Shown: positions 35,978-45,145 of the stretch, piece after piece | Layout of the letters: every line of letters begins with the position of its first letter | Position numbering within the stretch: the stretch's first letter is position 1 | The notes under the pieces: generated by a model | Databases searched by the model: none | Seen by the model: the letters and a program-made list of their open reading frames with translations, nothing else | What the model was told of the DNA's origin: nothing | Program-made: the position numbers and the translations under genes | NCBI RefSeq assembly: GCF_019977295.1 | Contig: NZ_AP024651.1 | Span: 2,232,001 to 2,296,000, forward strand | Source of the DNA: Arthrobacter sp. StoSoilB20 | GTDB lineage: Bacteria; Actinomycetota; Actinomycetes; Actinomycetales; Micrococcaceae | Direction of reading: 5' to 3' | DNA: 64,000 bases

Positions 35978-36970
35978 TCAGTTGACGAGGGCGGGGTGTT
36001 TGGCGGTCCACTGGTCCAATAGATCCTTGTGGGGCGTGATGAAGTGTTCCTCGGTGTACTTCGCCTGGATGACCGCGAGCTGACTGCGCTCGACGCGGTC
36101 GTAATCGATCTGTGTCCGCGAGTAATCCTGCTCTCCCAGACTCGGCTGATAGACGACGGCGGCGGCGGAGTTCGCGTTGTAGACCTCCGGGCGGTAGATC
36201 TTCTGGAACGTCTCCATGGTGCTGATCGTGCCGATGAGCTGCAGGTTGGAGTAGTCGTTGAGCAGGTCGCCGCGGAAATAGAAGGCCAACGGCGCTACGC
36301 TGCCGCGTGGCATGAAGTAGCGGACCCGCAGCCCCATCTTTGCGAAGTACGCGTCGGTCAGTGAGAACTCGTCCTGCTGGTACTCGACGCCCAGGACGGG
36401 GTGATGGTTTTCCGTTCGCCGGTACGTCTTGGTTGTGGAGACGCTGATGCACACCACTGGCGGCTGCGGGAAACGTTCCTGGCACGCCGGGGAATCGAGG
36501 AATTGCTGGAACAGTTTGCCGTGCAGATCGCCGAAGTTCTCGGGGACGGTGGGCTTGCCTGCCTCCGCTGATGCCGCTGGCAGTACGACGCTGAAGTCGA
36601 AGTCACGGACGTAGGAGGAGAAGTTGTTCCCGACGATCCCTTGGTGGCGGACCCCGTTCAGTTGGTCGACGATCTGGATGTCGAGAACCTCGAACAGGGG
36701 GAACTTCTGATCGGTGCCTTCGGCAGTGAACTCTATCTGCACGGAAACGATCTCAAGCTCGAGCGTGTAACGGTCCCGGTCCGGGTTGTCCCAGCTTGCG
36801 AGATCGTTGAAGCGGCGCCGGATCATGGTCAAGGCGTTGCGGAGGTTCTCCTGGCGGTGCTCGCCCCTTGCCAGGTTGGCGAAATTCGTGGTGATCCGCG
36901 ACCCTTCCGAGGGGGAGTAGTCCTCGTCGAAGGGGGTCGTGGTGATGCTGAACGTGAAGTCGTCTGCCAT
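35978..36970 (-). CDS. mesX: DUF1852 protein, MesX-like
   Basis: The start at ATG 36970 (MADDFTFSITTTPFDEDY) gives 330 residues, the normal DUF1852 length. The longer frame to 37123 has no family-like sequence and covers the divergent promoter. Conserved-looking blocks are DEDYSPSEGSRITTNFANLA, YVRDFDFSVVLPAAS and GLRVRYFMPRG. MesX is required for MesD-type methionine synthase activity, with a biochemical role that has not been defined. First gene of the leftward operon, opposite a LysR gene. Confidence 0.85.
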   Translation of the reverse strand: MADDFTFSITTTPFDEDYSPSEGSRITTNFANLARGEHRQENLRNALTMIRRRFNDLASWDNPDRDRYTLELEIVSVQIEFTAEGTDQKFPLFEVLDIQIVDQLNGVRHQGIVGNNFSSYVRDFDFSVVLPAASAEAGKPTVPENFGDLHGKLFQQFLDSPACQERFPQPPVVCISVSTTKTYRRTENHHPVLGVEYQQDEFSLTDAYFAKMGLRVRYFMPRGSVAPLAFYFRGDLLNDYSNLQLIGTISTMETFQKIYRPEVYNANSAAAVVYQPSLGEQDYSRTQIDYDRVERSQLAVIQAKYTEEHFITPHKDLLDQWTAKHPALVN

Positions 36971-37090
36971 GTGCTGCCATTCCGTTGATGGGCCGGAGAC
37001 GGCCTTTCCGAAGGTGATGTATCCATGGTGCAGCTTTAGGAGGGGTATCAGGTAACTAGTGGTTGCTATGCATTGATATAGAATTTTCCT

Positions 37091-38032
37091 ATGGCCCAGA
37101 TTTCGAGCGGATTGACCCTGCAACAGCTCCGCTACTTCATAGAAGTTGCAGCGGAGGGCTCGATCTCTGCGGCTGCCGATCTTCTCTACGTAGCGCAGCC
37201 GACGATGTCCGCATCGATGAAGGACCTTGAGGCCCGGGTTGGCCGTGCGCTCCTGGTTCGCTCCGCCCGCGGGGCCACCCTCACCGCTGACGGGGTAGAG
37301 TTCCTCGGCTACGCGAGGCAGGTCGTCGAGCAGTTCGCTCTCCTTGAACAGCGCTACCTTGGCAGGCCGCCGCGGCGGCGTCTGCTCGGGGTGTCAACAC
37401 AGCACTACTCGTTCGCGGTGGACGCCTTCGTCCGGATGGTCAAGGCCACTGATGTAGCCGAATACGAGTTCTCGCTGCGTGAGTCCCGCACGTGGGACAT
37501 CATTGAGGATGTCCGGACGCTCCGGAGCGAGATAGGCATCCTCTACCGGAACGATTTCAACCGGAAAGTCATCGACAAGCTGCTCCGGGAATCCGGGCTC
37601 GCGTTCACTCCGCTTTTCCTCGCCGATCCTCACATTTTCGTTGCACGGAACAACCCGCTCGCTTCAAAAGAGCGTGCGACCCTCGATGATCTCGCCGGGA
37701 TGCCGCGGCTGACCTTCGATCAAGGTGCGAACAACTCCTTTTACTTCGCAGAGGAGATTCTCTCCACCATGTCCAGTAAGCAGGAGATCCGGGTCTCTGA
37801 CCGTGCCACGATCTTCAACCTCATGATCGGGCTCCACGGCTACACCATCTCCACGGGCATCATCAGCGGGGAGCTCGACCCGGAGATCGTCGCCATCCCG
37901 CTCGACGTTGACGAACGCATAGAGATCGGCTGGATCGGCCACGCCGCGATCCCGCTCACCGACCAAGCACAGCACTACCTCAGGGAACTGCGGGCCGTCG
38001 TCGCTGAGTTCGGCGTAGCGCTGCTCGACTGA
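37091..38032 (+). CDS. LysR-family regulator, probable control of mesX-mesD
   Basis: The 313-residue LysR protein has its helix-turn-helix at residues ~9-65 (LTLQQLRYFIEVAAEGSIS, AAADLLYVAQPTMSASMKDLE). It is divergent from mesX across 120 bases that include TTGATATAGAATTTTC near 37073-37088. Its effector domain is of usual length. Regulation of the adjacent methionine synthase operon is the simplest reading, similar in role to MetR, but it is not obviously a MetR orthologue. Confidence 0.88.
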   Translation: MAQISSGLTLQQLRYFIEVAAEGSISAAADLLYVAQPTMSASMKDLEARVGRALLVRSARGATLTADGVEFLGYARQVVEQFALLEQRYLGRPPRRRLLGVSTQHYSFAVDAFVRMVKATDVAEYEFSLRESRTWDIIEDVRTLRSEIGILYRNDFNRKVIDKLLRESGLAFTPLFLADPHIFVARNNPLASKERATLDDLAGMPRLTFDQGANNSFYFAEEILSTMSSKQEIRVSDRATIFNLMIGLHGYTISTGIISGELDPEIVAIPLDVDERIEIGWIGHAAIPLTDQAQHYLRELRAVVAEFGVALLD

Positions 38033-38225
38033 CCGCAGGAGAGTGGGCGGGTCTTTACCGCTTCGGTGATTGGACCTGGTTGTGGCACCGGAGCGGGCTG
38101 CAGTTGTCGTAAGTGCCGCCGTCGTCGTTGGGATGGCCGGGGCGGACGTCGGCGAGGAAACCGGCCTGTTCCAGGTGGTGACGATCCAGCTCGGGGACAT
38201 CACGCCGGTGGTGGGCAGAGGGTCT

Positions 38226-39395
38226 TTATGCCCACCCGACGACGAGGCGCGCAGCGTCCTGTGGGACGGTAGGATCGATCCCTGTGATTTCCGCGAAACG
38301 ACGTAGACGGTTTGTCAACGTATTCCGATGACAAAAGAGCTCTACTGCCGAGTCTCCGGCACTGCCCGTACGGAGGTAGCTGCGGACTGATTCTTCCAAC
38401 CGGTTACGTTCCGTTCTAGTGCAGCTTGAAAGGGCTGCTGTGACGTCTGTCAGTACGGGGTGCCCTGCCAGAATCAGGCTCCGGTTGGCCAGTCTGGCCC
38501 AGCCTCGCTTCCAAGTCATTGCACCGTGCTCACCGCCTCTGAACACCCGAGCGAGATCGCGTGCGATGTTTGCTGCTTGACGAAGACCCCGGAGGCCCGC
38601 ATCAGCATCGGTAAGTCCGACTCTGATGGTGAGCAAATTGCGACGGAACGCATCGCGCTTGGGATCTGTCCCTTCGAGTTGCGTGGTGAACGCAATGAGT
38701 GCGTCACCACGGTGATGGGAGAACACGTTTCTGCCTGCGCGTTCGGCTGCGGCGATAAAGACCCTCAGCGCTGGCATTTCATCGGGCTCGGCACCTACCA
38801 CTATCAGGGGGCTGGCGGGGGAAATTTCAAGCTCACCGGCAATGGTGCGCAACTGTTCGTCCGTCAGTTCGGGTGTCTGGAAGAGTTCCGCCAACAGGCC
38901 CTGCCGTACGGAAAATGCTTCGTCCTGCATACGCTCCCGTTCTGCGATGAATGCCCGCTGAGTCTGTCCCGCGTATTCGTCGACGGTGTCGAGCACAATC
39001 CAGGTGTGCCGAACCACCAGCGTTGCATCGTCCGGTGTTGCCACCCTGGTAAGGGCTTCCCAAAGGATGTTGTAATCAAGGCGTATAGCTGACATCAATG
39101 AGGTGATGGGGATTCCCGCTCGTGCTCGGGAGACGCCGACATCAGCGGCTACAGCAACTGCTTCACGAAGCCCACCCTCACGTAGGCCGGTAACCATGGC
39201 CTCGAAGGCCAGGCGCCCCGTTCGCCGTATCTCGGCAAGAGGGATCGGGGCAGGGTCGTAACCGGGGATAGCGGTAATTCGAGAAAGAAACGCCTCGGTG
39301 AGCTCCTCAACGTCCAGCTGGTCCAGCAGCTCCTGCCAGCGCATGGAATCGTGGGGCTCCGGACCGCCGCTAAGCCGGGGTTGGTTCATGTCCAT
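38226..39395 (-). CDS. PucR/CdaR-type transcriptional regulator
   Basis: The 389-residue protein ends with the PucR-family helix-turn-helix (LEESVRSYLRTGSAGDSAVE, LFCHRNTLTNRLRRFAEITG). The central part is a GGDEF-like regulator domain without catalytic motif (VVGAEPDEMPALRVFIAAAE). Such regulators control purine, polyketide or amino-acid catabolism. It is divergent from the symporter at 39552 with 156 bases between, so it probably controls the 39.5-46.6 kb catabolic run. ATG 39395, or the one six bases later (39389). Confidence 0.88.
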   Translation of the reverse strand: MDMNQPRLSGGPEPHDSMRWQELLDQLDVEELTEAFLSRITAIPGYDPAPIPLAEIRRTGRLAFEAMVTGLREGGLREAVAVAADVGVSRARAGIPITSLMSAIRLDYNILWEALTRVATPDDATLVVRHTWIVLDTVDEYAGQTQRAFIAERERMQDEAFSVRQGLLAELFQTPELTDEQLRTIAGELEISPASPLIVVGAEPDEMPALRVFIAAAERAGRNVFSHHRGDALIAFTTQLEGTDPKRDAFRRNLLTIRVGLTDADAGLRGLRQAANIARDLARVFRGGEHGAMTWKRGWARLANRSLILAGHPVLTDVTAALSSCTRTERNRLEESVRSYLRTGSAGDSAVELFCHRNTLTNRLRRFAEITGIDPTVPQDAARLVVGWA

Positions 39396-39551
39396 GCTTT
39401 CCAGAATATGTGCATATGCACTGTTTTTACCAATAAAATCGAAGCGAATGCTGTGCGAAAAAGGCTGTAACTCCTGAGAACCTCATTGGACAAGATGTTT
39501 GCGGAAGATTCACGTAAACGTAAACCGGATCACGCATCAACGGAGATGACA

Positions 39552-40883
39552 ATGAGTGAGACACTACAGGCGGCGAATTTTGAGCAACATGCCGTCAAAG
39601 AGCTGAGTAGGAAAGACGCGAACAAGGTCGCGTTGGGCGCATTGATCGGCTCCGCACTTGAGTACTACGACTTTTTCCTTTTCAGTGCCGCAGCGGCACT
39701 GGTGTTCAACGTTCAGTACTTCACAAGCGGCAACCCGACTGCGGCGGCTTTGGCCTCGTTCGCCACCTTTGGGGTTGGCGTTGCTGCCAGACCCCTCGGC
39801 GGAATCATCTTCGGCAGCATGGGCGACCGGATCGGGCGCCGCAAGACCCTGATGATCACGATCATTGGCATTGGCATGATTACTGGTCTTATCGGGGTGC
39901 TGCCGACTTATGCCGCAATCGGTATTGCCGCCCCAATTCTGCTCGTGTTGTTACGGGTAGTACAGGGCCTCTTCGTCGGTGGAGAATGGTCAGGGGCCCT
40001 GACCTTGGTGGTGGAAAACTCCCCGTTGCACCTTCGCGCACGGTACGCCGTGATTCCACTGATTGGTTCCCCCATCGGGACGATACTCTCTTCCGGAGGG
40101 TTCTTCCTGGTCACAATCCTCTTCACCAAAGAAAACTTTGACGCGTGGGGCTGGCGTATCCCGTTCCTCATTTCCCTGCCCCTGCTGCTCATTGCCATCT
40201 ACATCCGCGCCAAGCTCGAAGAGTCGCCAGTGTTCCGCCAAATCGAAGAAGCCGGCGAAATTGAGCAGACCCCTGTCCGCACCACCTTTAAGAATTCTTG
40301 GCGGCAGCTCTTGATCGGTATGGCTTCCTGCCTCCTCGGCATGGGCGGCTTCTATCTGGTCACCACGTTCTGCGTCTGGTACGGAGTCAACGTCCTCAAG
40401 TACCCGTCGACCCTGATGTTGCTTGGCACTATCGCTGCCGCGGTAGTAGAGATATTTGTCATTATCTGGAGCGGACGCCTCGGCGCTAAATATGGATCAA
40501 GCCGGGTCATACTGTGGGGCGGTATTGCCTCCGCAGTGGTAGCCGTTCCTGCCTTCCTGCTGCTCACCTCAGGTAATCCTGTTCTTGTCGTCATCGCCAT
40601 GGTCCTTGCAGTCTCGACTCTCTCCTTCCCCTACGCCGGCACAGGCGCGGTTCTGACGGGCCTGTTTGAAGCCAAGACCCGCTTTACGGGTGTGGCTGTT
40701 GCAAACAACACCTCGGCCATGGTGGCGGGCTTCGTTCCCTTGATTGTCACCGGTGTAGTTGCAGCCGCTGGGAATCACTGGTGGCCCGCCGCCGCGATGC
40801 TTGTACTCATCTCGATCATTACCGCTTCGGCTGGTGCAATCGCACCCCGGTTCAGCGTGAATCTTCCCGGCTTCAAGCACTAA
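39552..40883 (+). CDS. MFS transporter, metabolite:proton symporter (MHS) family
   Basis: The 443-residue protein shows the MHS pattern IGSALEYYDFFLFSAAAAL, AARPLGGIIFGSMGDRIGRR, QGLFVGGEWSGALTLVVEN, and 12 predicted helices. Start ATG 39552 with GGAG 6 bases before it; longer starts lack a site. It resembles the transporter at 19781 in overall layout and is the importer for the following amidohydrolase/aminotransferase genes. Confidence 0.88.
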   Translation: MSETLQAANFEQHAVKELSRKDANKVALGALIGSALEYYDFFLFSAAAALVFNVQYFTSGNPTAAALASFATFGVGVAARPLGGIIFGSMGDRIGRRKTLMITIIGIGMITGLIGVLPTYAAIGIAAPILLVLLRVVQGLFVGGEWSGALTLVVENSPLHLRARYAVIPLIGSPIGTILSSGGFFLVTILFTKENFDAWGWRIPFLISLPLLLIAIYIRAKLEESPVFRQIEEAGEIEQTPVRTTFKNSWRQLLIGMASCLLGMGGFYLVTTFCVWYGVNVLKYPSTLMLLGTIAAAVVEIFVIIWSGRLGAKYGSSRVILWGGIASAVVAVPAFLLLTSGNPVLVVIAMVLAVSTLSFPYAGTGAVLTGLFEAKTRFTGVAVANNTSAMVAGFVPLIVTGVVAAAGNHWWPAAAMLVLISIITASAGAIAPRFSVNLPGFKH

Positions 40884-41037
40884 CAAGACCGGCCTGGGCC
40901 GTCGCCTCGATTGCCACCTCAGACCGGGCCCGATAGGGCCGCCCAATGCTGACAAGTCCGAGCGGGCACTCGTCTAAAGAACGGTCACTCACACATCACA
41001 GTAAAGATGAGAGTGGTCCTCAGAAAGGAAGTTCACC

Positions 41038-42729
41038 ATGAAGCTCGACCTGATTGTCCGGGCGAACGAGATTCTCACCATGGACCCCGACCGGCCCATT
41101 GCGACCGCTGTGGGAGTCATCGGCGAACGTATCGTTGGCTTTGATGACGAAATCGCAAGCATGGAGGCAGAGTGCAGCCTTGACTTCGGTGATGCATGCA
41201 TTACCCCGGGTCTTATCGATGCCCACTGCCACACAACATGGTGGGGTTTGGGCCTGGATGCGGTGGATCTGAGCGGGTGCAGGGGACTCGAGGACGTTTA
41301 CTCCAAGATCGAGGCTGAAATGGAACGTCTGTCCGGTGATGCCGAGGCTTGGGTTCACGGTACCGGTTTCAACCAAGCCCACCATGGCGGAATGTTCCCT
41401 GACATAGGACGAATTGATGACATAACTGGTAATCGCCCGCTGTACCTTCGGAACGCTTCCGGACATTCATCAATCACTAACAGCGCCACGCTGGATCTAA
41501 TCGGGGCTTCACATCACGATTTCCAGGACCCAGCAGGAGGAATTGTGGTGCGGGACGCCGTAGGAAAACCTACCGGTGTCATGGAAGAAGCCGCACAGGG
41601 ATTGGTGCAGGCACTCCTACTGCCTTACTCAACTGAGAAAATCGTTCGGGCATTGGACGCTGCGACCGAACGATACGCGGCGCAAGGGATAACCAGCTTC
41701 ACCGAAGCCGGCATCGGCGGCGGCTGGATCGGCCACAGTCCTGTCGAGGTTGCTGCGTACCAGACCGCCGCCGAAACCGGGCATCTTCATGCACGCGCGC
41801 AGCTGATGCCCGCCATGGACGCGCTGCAACCCATAACGGGGCATCCTGCCGACTTCCACCATCAAGGAGTAGGTCTTGGACTGGGTTTGGGACTTCGTTA
41901 CGGCTTCGGAGACGATTACGTCCGATTCGGACACGTCAAAGTCTTCCTTGACGGCTCCCTCTTGGGAGCAACCGCTGCAGTAACCGAATCCTTCTGCGGA
42001 CACGATCACAACACTGGCTACCTTTTGGACGAGCCAGGCACCTACCGGGAGCGCGCCTTGAGTGCCTACCGTGCCGGGTGGCCTCTGGCGCTGCACGCCA
42101 TTGGCGATGTAGCCATCGACCTGGCGATGGACCTCATCGAGGAGGCACAGAACAGATACGGCCGCGGCGAAGCACCCTGCCGCATTGAGCATTTCGGCAT
42201 GGCCCGCCCGGACCAAGTCGTTCGCGCCGGTGTCCTCGGCATCGCAGTGGCCCCCCAAGCAGGATTCATTGGTCCCTTAGGCGATCAGATTGTGACTCTG
42301 GTTGGGTCCGACCGGGAATCCTGGCTGTACAGGGGCCGGTCCGTTATCGACGCGGGAGCCCTTCTCGCAGGATCTTCCGACCTGCCGGTAGCAGATAACA
42401 ACCTGCGCAGGGGCATGCAATCAGCCGTTGACCGGCGGACGGACAAAGGCCTGCCTTTCGCCGCAGGGGAGGCCATCACACCTGAGGAAGCACTTCGAAC
42501 GCACACAGAGTGGGCAGCCCGCGCTACCGGTCAATTCCGGGACAAGGGCACGCTGGAACGCGGCAAACTCGCCGATTTCACGGTGTTCTCTGAATCGCCA
42601 CTGACGGCCCGCAACATCGCCGAGATCGACGTCGTGGCCACGATTCTTGGTGGCCGGCTGAGCTATGACGCCCGGAAAGCTCATAAGAATCCGACACCTG
42701 AATTGCAGCTCCTGTCGGTCACCAACTGA
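41038..42729 (+). CDS. Amidohydrolase family protein (YtcJ-like)
   Basis: The 563-residue metal-dependent hydrolase has GDACITPGLIDAHCHTTWWG (HxH), ALHAIGDVAIDLAMDLIEEA (late His), RIEHFGMARPDQ, and SSDLPVADNN (Asp), and ends GTLERGKLADFTVFSESPL. A good GAAAGGAAGTTCACC precedes its ATG. It is related to the gene at 7804 but only at the family level. It is placed between the symporter and an MDMPI-family enzyme, so it likely opens a ring or cleaves an amide. The natural substrate is unknown. Confidence 0.85.
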   Translation: MKLDLIVRANEILTMDPDRPIATAVGVIGERIVGFDDEIASMEAECSLDFGDACITPGLIDAHCHTTWWGLGLDAVDLSGCRGLEDVYSKIEAEMERLSGDAEAWVHGTGFNQAHHGGMFPDIGRIDDITGNRPLYLRNASGHSSITNSATLDLIGASHHDFQDPAGGIVVRDAVGKPTGVMEEAAQGLVQALLLPYSTEKIVRALDAATERYAAQGITSFTEAGIGGGWIGHSPVEVAAYQTAAETGHLHARAQLMPAMDALQPITGHPADFHHQGVGLGLGLGLRYGFGDDYVRFGHVKVFLDGSLLGATAAVTESFCGHDHNTGYLLDEPGTYRERALSAYRAGWPLALHAIGDVAIDLAMDLIEEAQNRYGRGEAPCRIEHFGMARPDQVVRAGVLGIAVAPQAGFIGPLGDQIVTLVGSDRESWLYRGRSVIDAGALLAGSSDLPVADNNLRRGMQSAVDRRTDKGLPFAAGEAITPEEALRTHTEWAARATGQFRDKGTLERGKLADFTVFSESPLTARNIAEIDVVATILGGRLSYDARKAHKNPTPELQLLSVTN

Positions 42730-42776
42730 CGACCGAGTATCCCAACCCAAACGCACACAACAAAGAGGATCTAACG

Positions 42777-43583
42777 GTGCACGAAGTAAAAAGTTCAACG
42801 CGTTCGCTATCGGATGCAGACCCAGCCGAAGAACCGGCAACAACGATCGCATTGGATCTCGCCCTCGCCAGCGACGGACAGGCAAGCTTTGACCGGCTGA
42901 TCCGCGATCTGGACCCCGAGGACCTTCAGGGCGAATCGCTCCTGCCCGGATGGACCCGAGCGCACGTCATCGCGCACATCGGCTACAACGCCCGAGCACT
43001 TGCCCGGTTGGTCCAGTGGGCGCAGACAGGGATCGAGAATCCGATGTACGAATCGCCTGAGTCACGGGCCGATGAGATCGACCTCGGGTCGACACTCTCC
43101 CACGCGAGTCTGAGCCGGCTCTCATCGCGGGAGGCTGCACAGCTCGAAGAAGCCTGGACAAATCTCCCCGACGATCGCTGGACTTACAAGGTAAAGAACG
43201 CGCAGGGGCGCATGATTCCCATTTCCGAGACTATTTGGATGCGGGCCCGCGAACTATGGTTGCATGCCATCGACCTCAACAACGGGGCAACCGTCCAGGA
43301 CATTCCCCTGCCAGCCGCAGCCCGCATCCTGCAGGATGTGTTAACTACTTGGGAGGGCCGGGACGGCCATTATGTGCGCGCTGTCCCAACAGACGCCCAG
43401 AAGGACTTTCAGCCTGGCGATGAAGGACAAACCGAACCGGCAGGCGGCGACATTCTGTCAATCTCCGGCACACTTACAGACCTCCTGGCCTGGGCCACCG
43501 GACGTGGTCACGATGGCGTCGTGGTGATTACTGCGGATGGACGTGAGATCGGCCCTGCGCCGGCGGCGCATCGCTGGATTTAA
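42777..43583 (+). CDS. Mycothiol-dependent maleylpyruvate isomerase family protein
   Basis: The 268-residue protein has the MDMPI N-terminal DinB-like domain: GESLLPGWTRAHVIAHIGYNARAL with the metal His in HVIAHIG, then ELWLHAIDLNNGA, carrying a further His. Members isomerise or conjugate electrophiles with mycothiol. GTG start at 42777 with AGAGGATCTAAC upstream. The C-terminal third (ILSISGTLTDLLAWATGRG) matches the second MDMPI domain. Its presence links the pathway to mycothiol and the host to Actinobacteria. Confidence 0.85.
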   Translation: MHEVKSSTRSLSDADPAEEPATTIALDLALASDGQASFDRLIRDLDPEDLQGESLLPGWTRAHVIAHIGYNARALARLVQWAQTGIENPMYESPESRADEIDLGSTLSHASLSRLSSREAAQLEEAWTNLPDDRWTYKVKNAQGRMIPISETIWMRARELWLHAIDLNNGATVQDIPLPAAARILQDVLTTWEGRDGHYVRAVPTDAQKDFQPGDEGQTEPAGGDILSISGTLTDLLAWATGRGHDGVVVITADGREIGPAPAAHRWI

Positions 43584-43758
43584 TCGCCACTGCGGAAGAA
43601 GCCCAACCAAGGCGATCTCCGACCAAGAACACCGCACGTGCGGGTGTTCGGTGCTCATTGGCGGAAGCATCTGCCTCGTCCTCCCGGAAAGTCCGCAGAT
43701 GCCCCACGCACTGGTTACCAAAAAATCTCCTCAACAACTCTTGAAAGAAGAGGTCACC

Positions 43759-45106
43759 ATGTCGGCTCCACCAATAACAGGCGGCCCCACTCTCCCGCAG
43801 GTGCGGAAGCTCGTGAGCACAATCCCCGGCCCGAAATCACAGGAACTGCTGGCCCGCAAGGACGCAGCCGTTGCCACAGGCACCGGCGGAGTGCTCCCAA
43901 TTTCAGTAGTAGCCGCCGGAGGCGGGGTGCTGATCGACGCCGATGGCAACTCCCTTATTGACCTCGGTTCCGGCATCGCCGTCACCGGTGTCGGTAATTC
44001 AGCCCCCGCTGTGGTGAATGCTGTGCGGCAGCAGGTCGAGCAGTTCACACACAGCTGTTTCACCATCGCCCCCTACGAGGGCTACGTCAAAGTTGCCGAG
44101 AAGCTCAACGCCATCACCCCTGGGGACCACGAAAAACGCTCGGCCCTCTTCAGCACCGGTGCTGAAGCCCTGGAGAACGCGGTCAAGATCGCTCGCCACT
44201 ACACCGGCAGGCAGGCCGTAGTTGTCTTCGACCACGCGTTCCATGGGCGAACCAACCTCACCATGGGAATGACCGCAAAGAACATGCCCTACAAGAACGG
44301 GTTCGGACCCTTCGCCCCCGAGATCTACCGGGTCCCCGCCTCCTATAGCTATCGAGACGGACTCACAGGCCCTAAGGCAGCTGCACGATCGATACTTCAA
44401 ATGGAGAAGCAGATCGGTGCCGAAAGTGTCGCTGCCGTCATCATCGAACCCATTCAGGGTGAAGGCGGCTTCATCGCCCCTGCCAACGGTTTCCTACCCG
44501 CCCTGCAGGAATGGACATCCCAGAACGGGGTCATTCTCATCCTGGACGAGGTGCAAACCGGCTTTGCCCGTACCGGTGACATGTTCGCTGCCAACCATGA
44601 GGGCATAGTGCCGGACCTGATGACATTCGGCAAGGGACTGGCCGGTGGGCTTCCTCTTTCGGCAGTTACTGGCCGTAAAGACATCATGAACTCCGCCGTG
44701 GACGGAGGACTCGGGGGTACCTATGCAGGGAACCCCATCGCCTGTGCTGCCGCTCTGGCAACGATCGAAACCTATGAAAAGGAAAACCTGACGGAACGTG
44801 CACGGGCAATCGGTGCCATCATCACCCGATTTCTTCGCTGGTCTAGCGGCAGAGGATGACCGCGTCGGCGACATCCGCGGCCGCGGTGCCATGATCGGCA
44901 TCGAGTTCGTCGAAACGGGCAGCCAGAGACCGGCCGCTGCGTTGACTTCTGCCATCGCGAAGAAGGCAGGCCAGAACGGCGTGCTGGTACTCACATGCGG
45001 CACATACGGCAACGTGCTCCGGTTCCTGCCGCCACTGTCCATATCAGATGACTTGTTGCGCGAGGGCCTTCAGGTCGTGGCGGAAGCTCTCAAAGCAACT
45101 GCCTGA
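43759..45106 (+). pseudogene. gabT: 4-aminobutyrate aminotransferase gene interrupted by a +1 frameshift
   Basis: From ATG 43759 (RBS AAGAAGAGGT) the frame encodes a GabT-like class III aminotransferase: SGIAVTGVGNSAPAVV, LFSTGAEALENAVKIARHYT, ILDEVQTGFARTGDMFA and PLP Lys292 in TFGKGLAGG. Near 44825-44827 one extra C in an ACCC run shifts the frame, and the first frame ends at the TGA at 44857-44859. Reading one base over, the protein continues correctly (DFFAGLAAEDDRVGDIRGRG, AMIGIEFVETGS ... AEALKATA) to 45106. With one base removed the length is 448 residues, normal for GabT. Either a recent inactivating mutation or a sequencing error in a short homopolymer. The truncated product would lack the C-terminal domain. 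It is next to gabD. Confidence 0.85.
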
Positions 45107-45145
45107 ACCACAGCAAAACAACTACACATACTTAGAAGGACAGCG

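Noticed and set aside
35958..36485. Extension of the MesD-like frame to 524 residues
   Set aside because: The extra part covers mesX in another frame; the family begins at LLPTTVVGSLPKP near 35957.
38070..38306. 78-residue frame between lysR and pucR
   Set aside because: It runs into the 3' end of the pucR gene and has biased Val/Ala/Gly composition without a ribosome-binding site.
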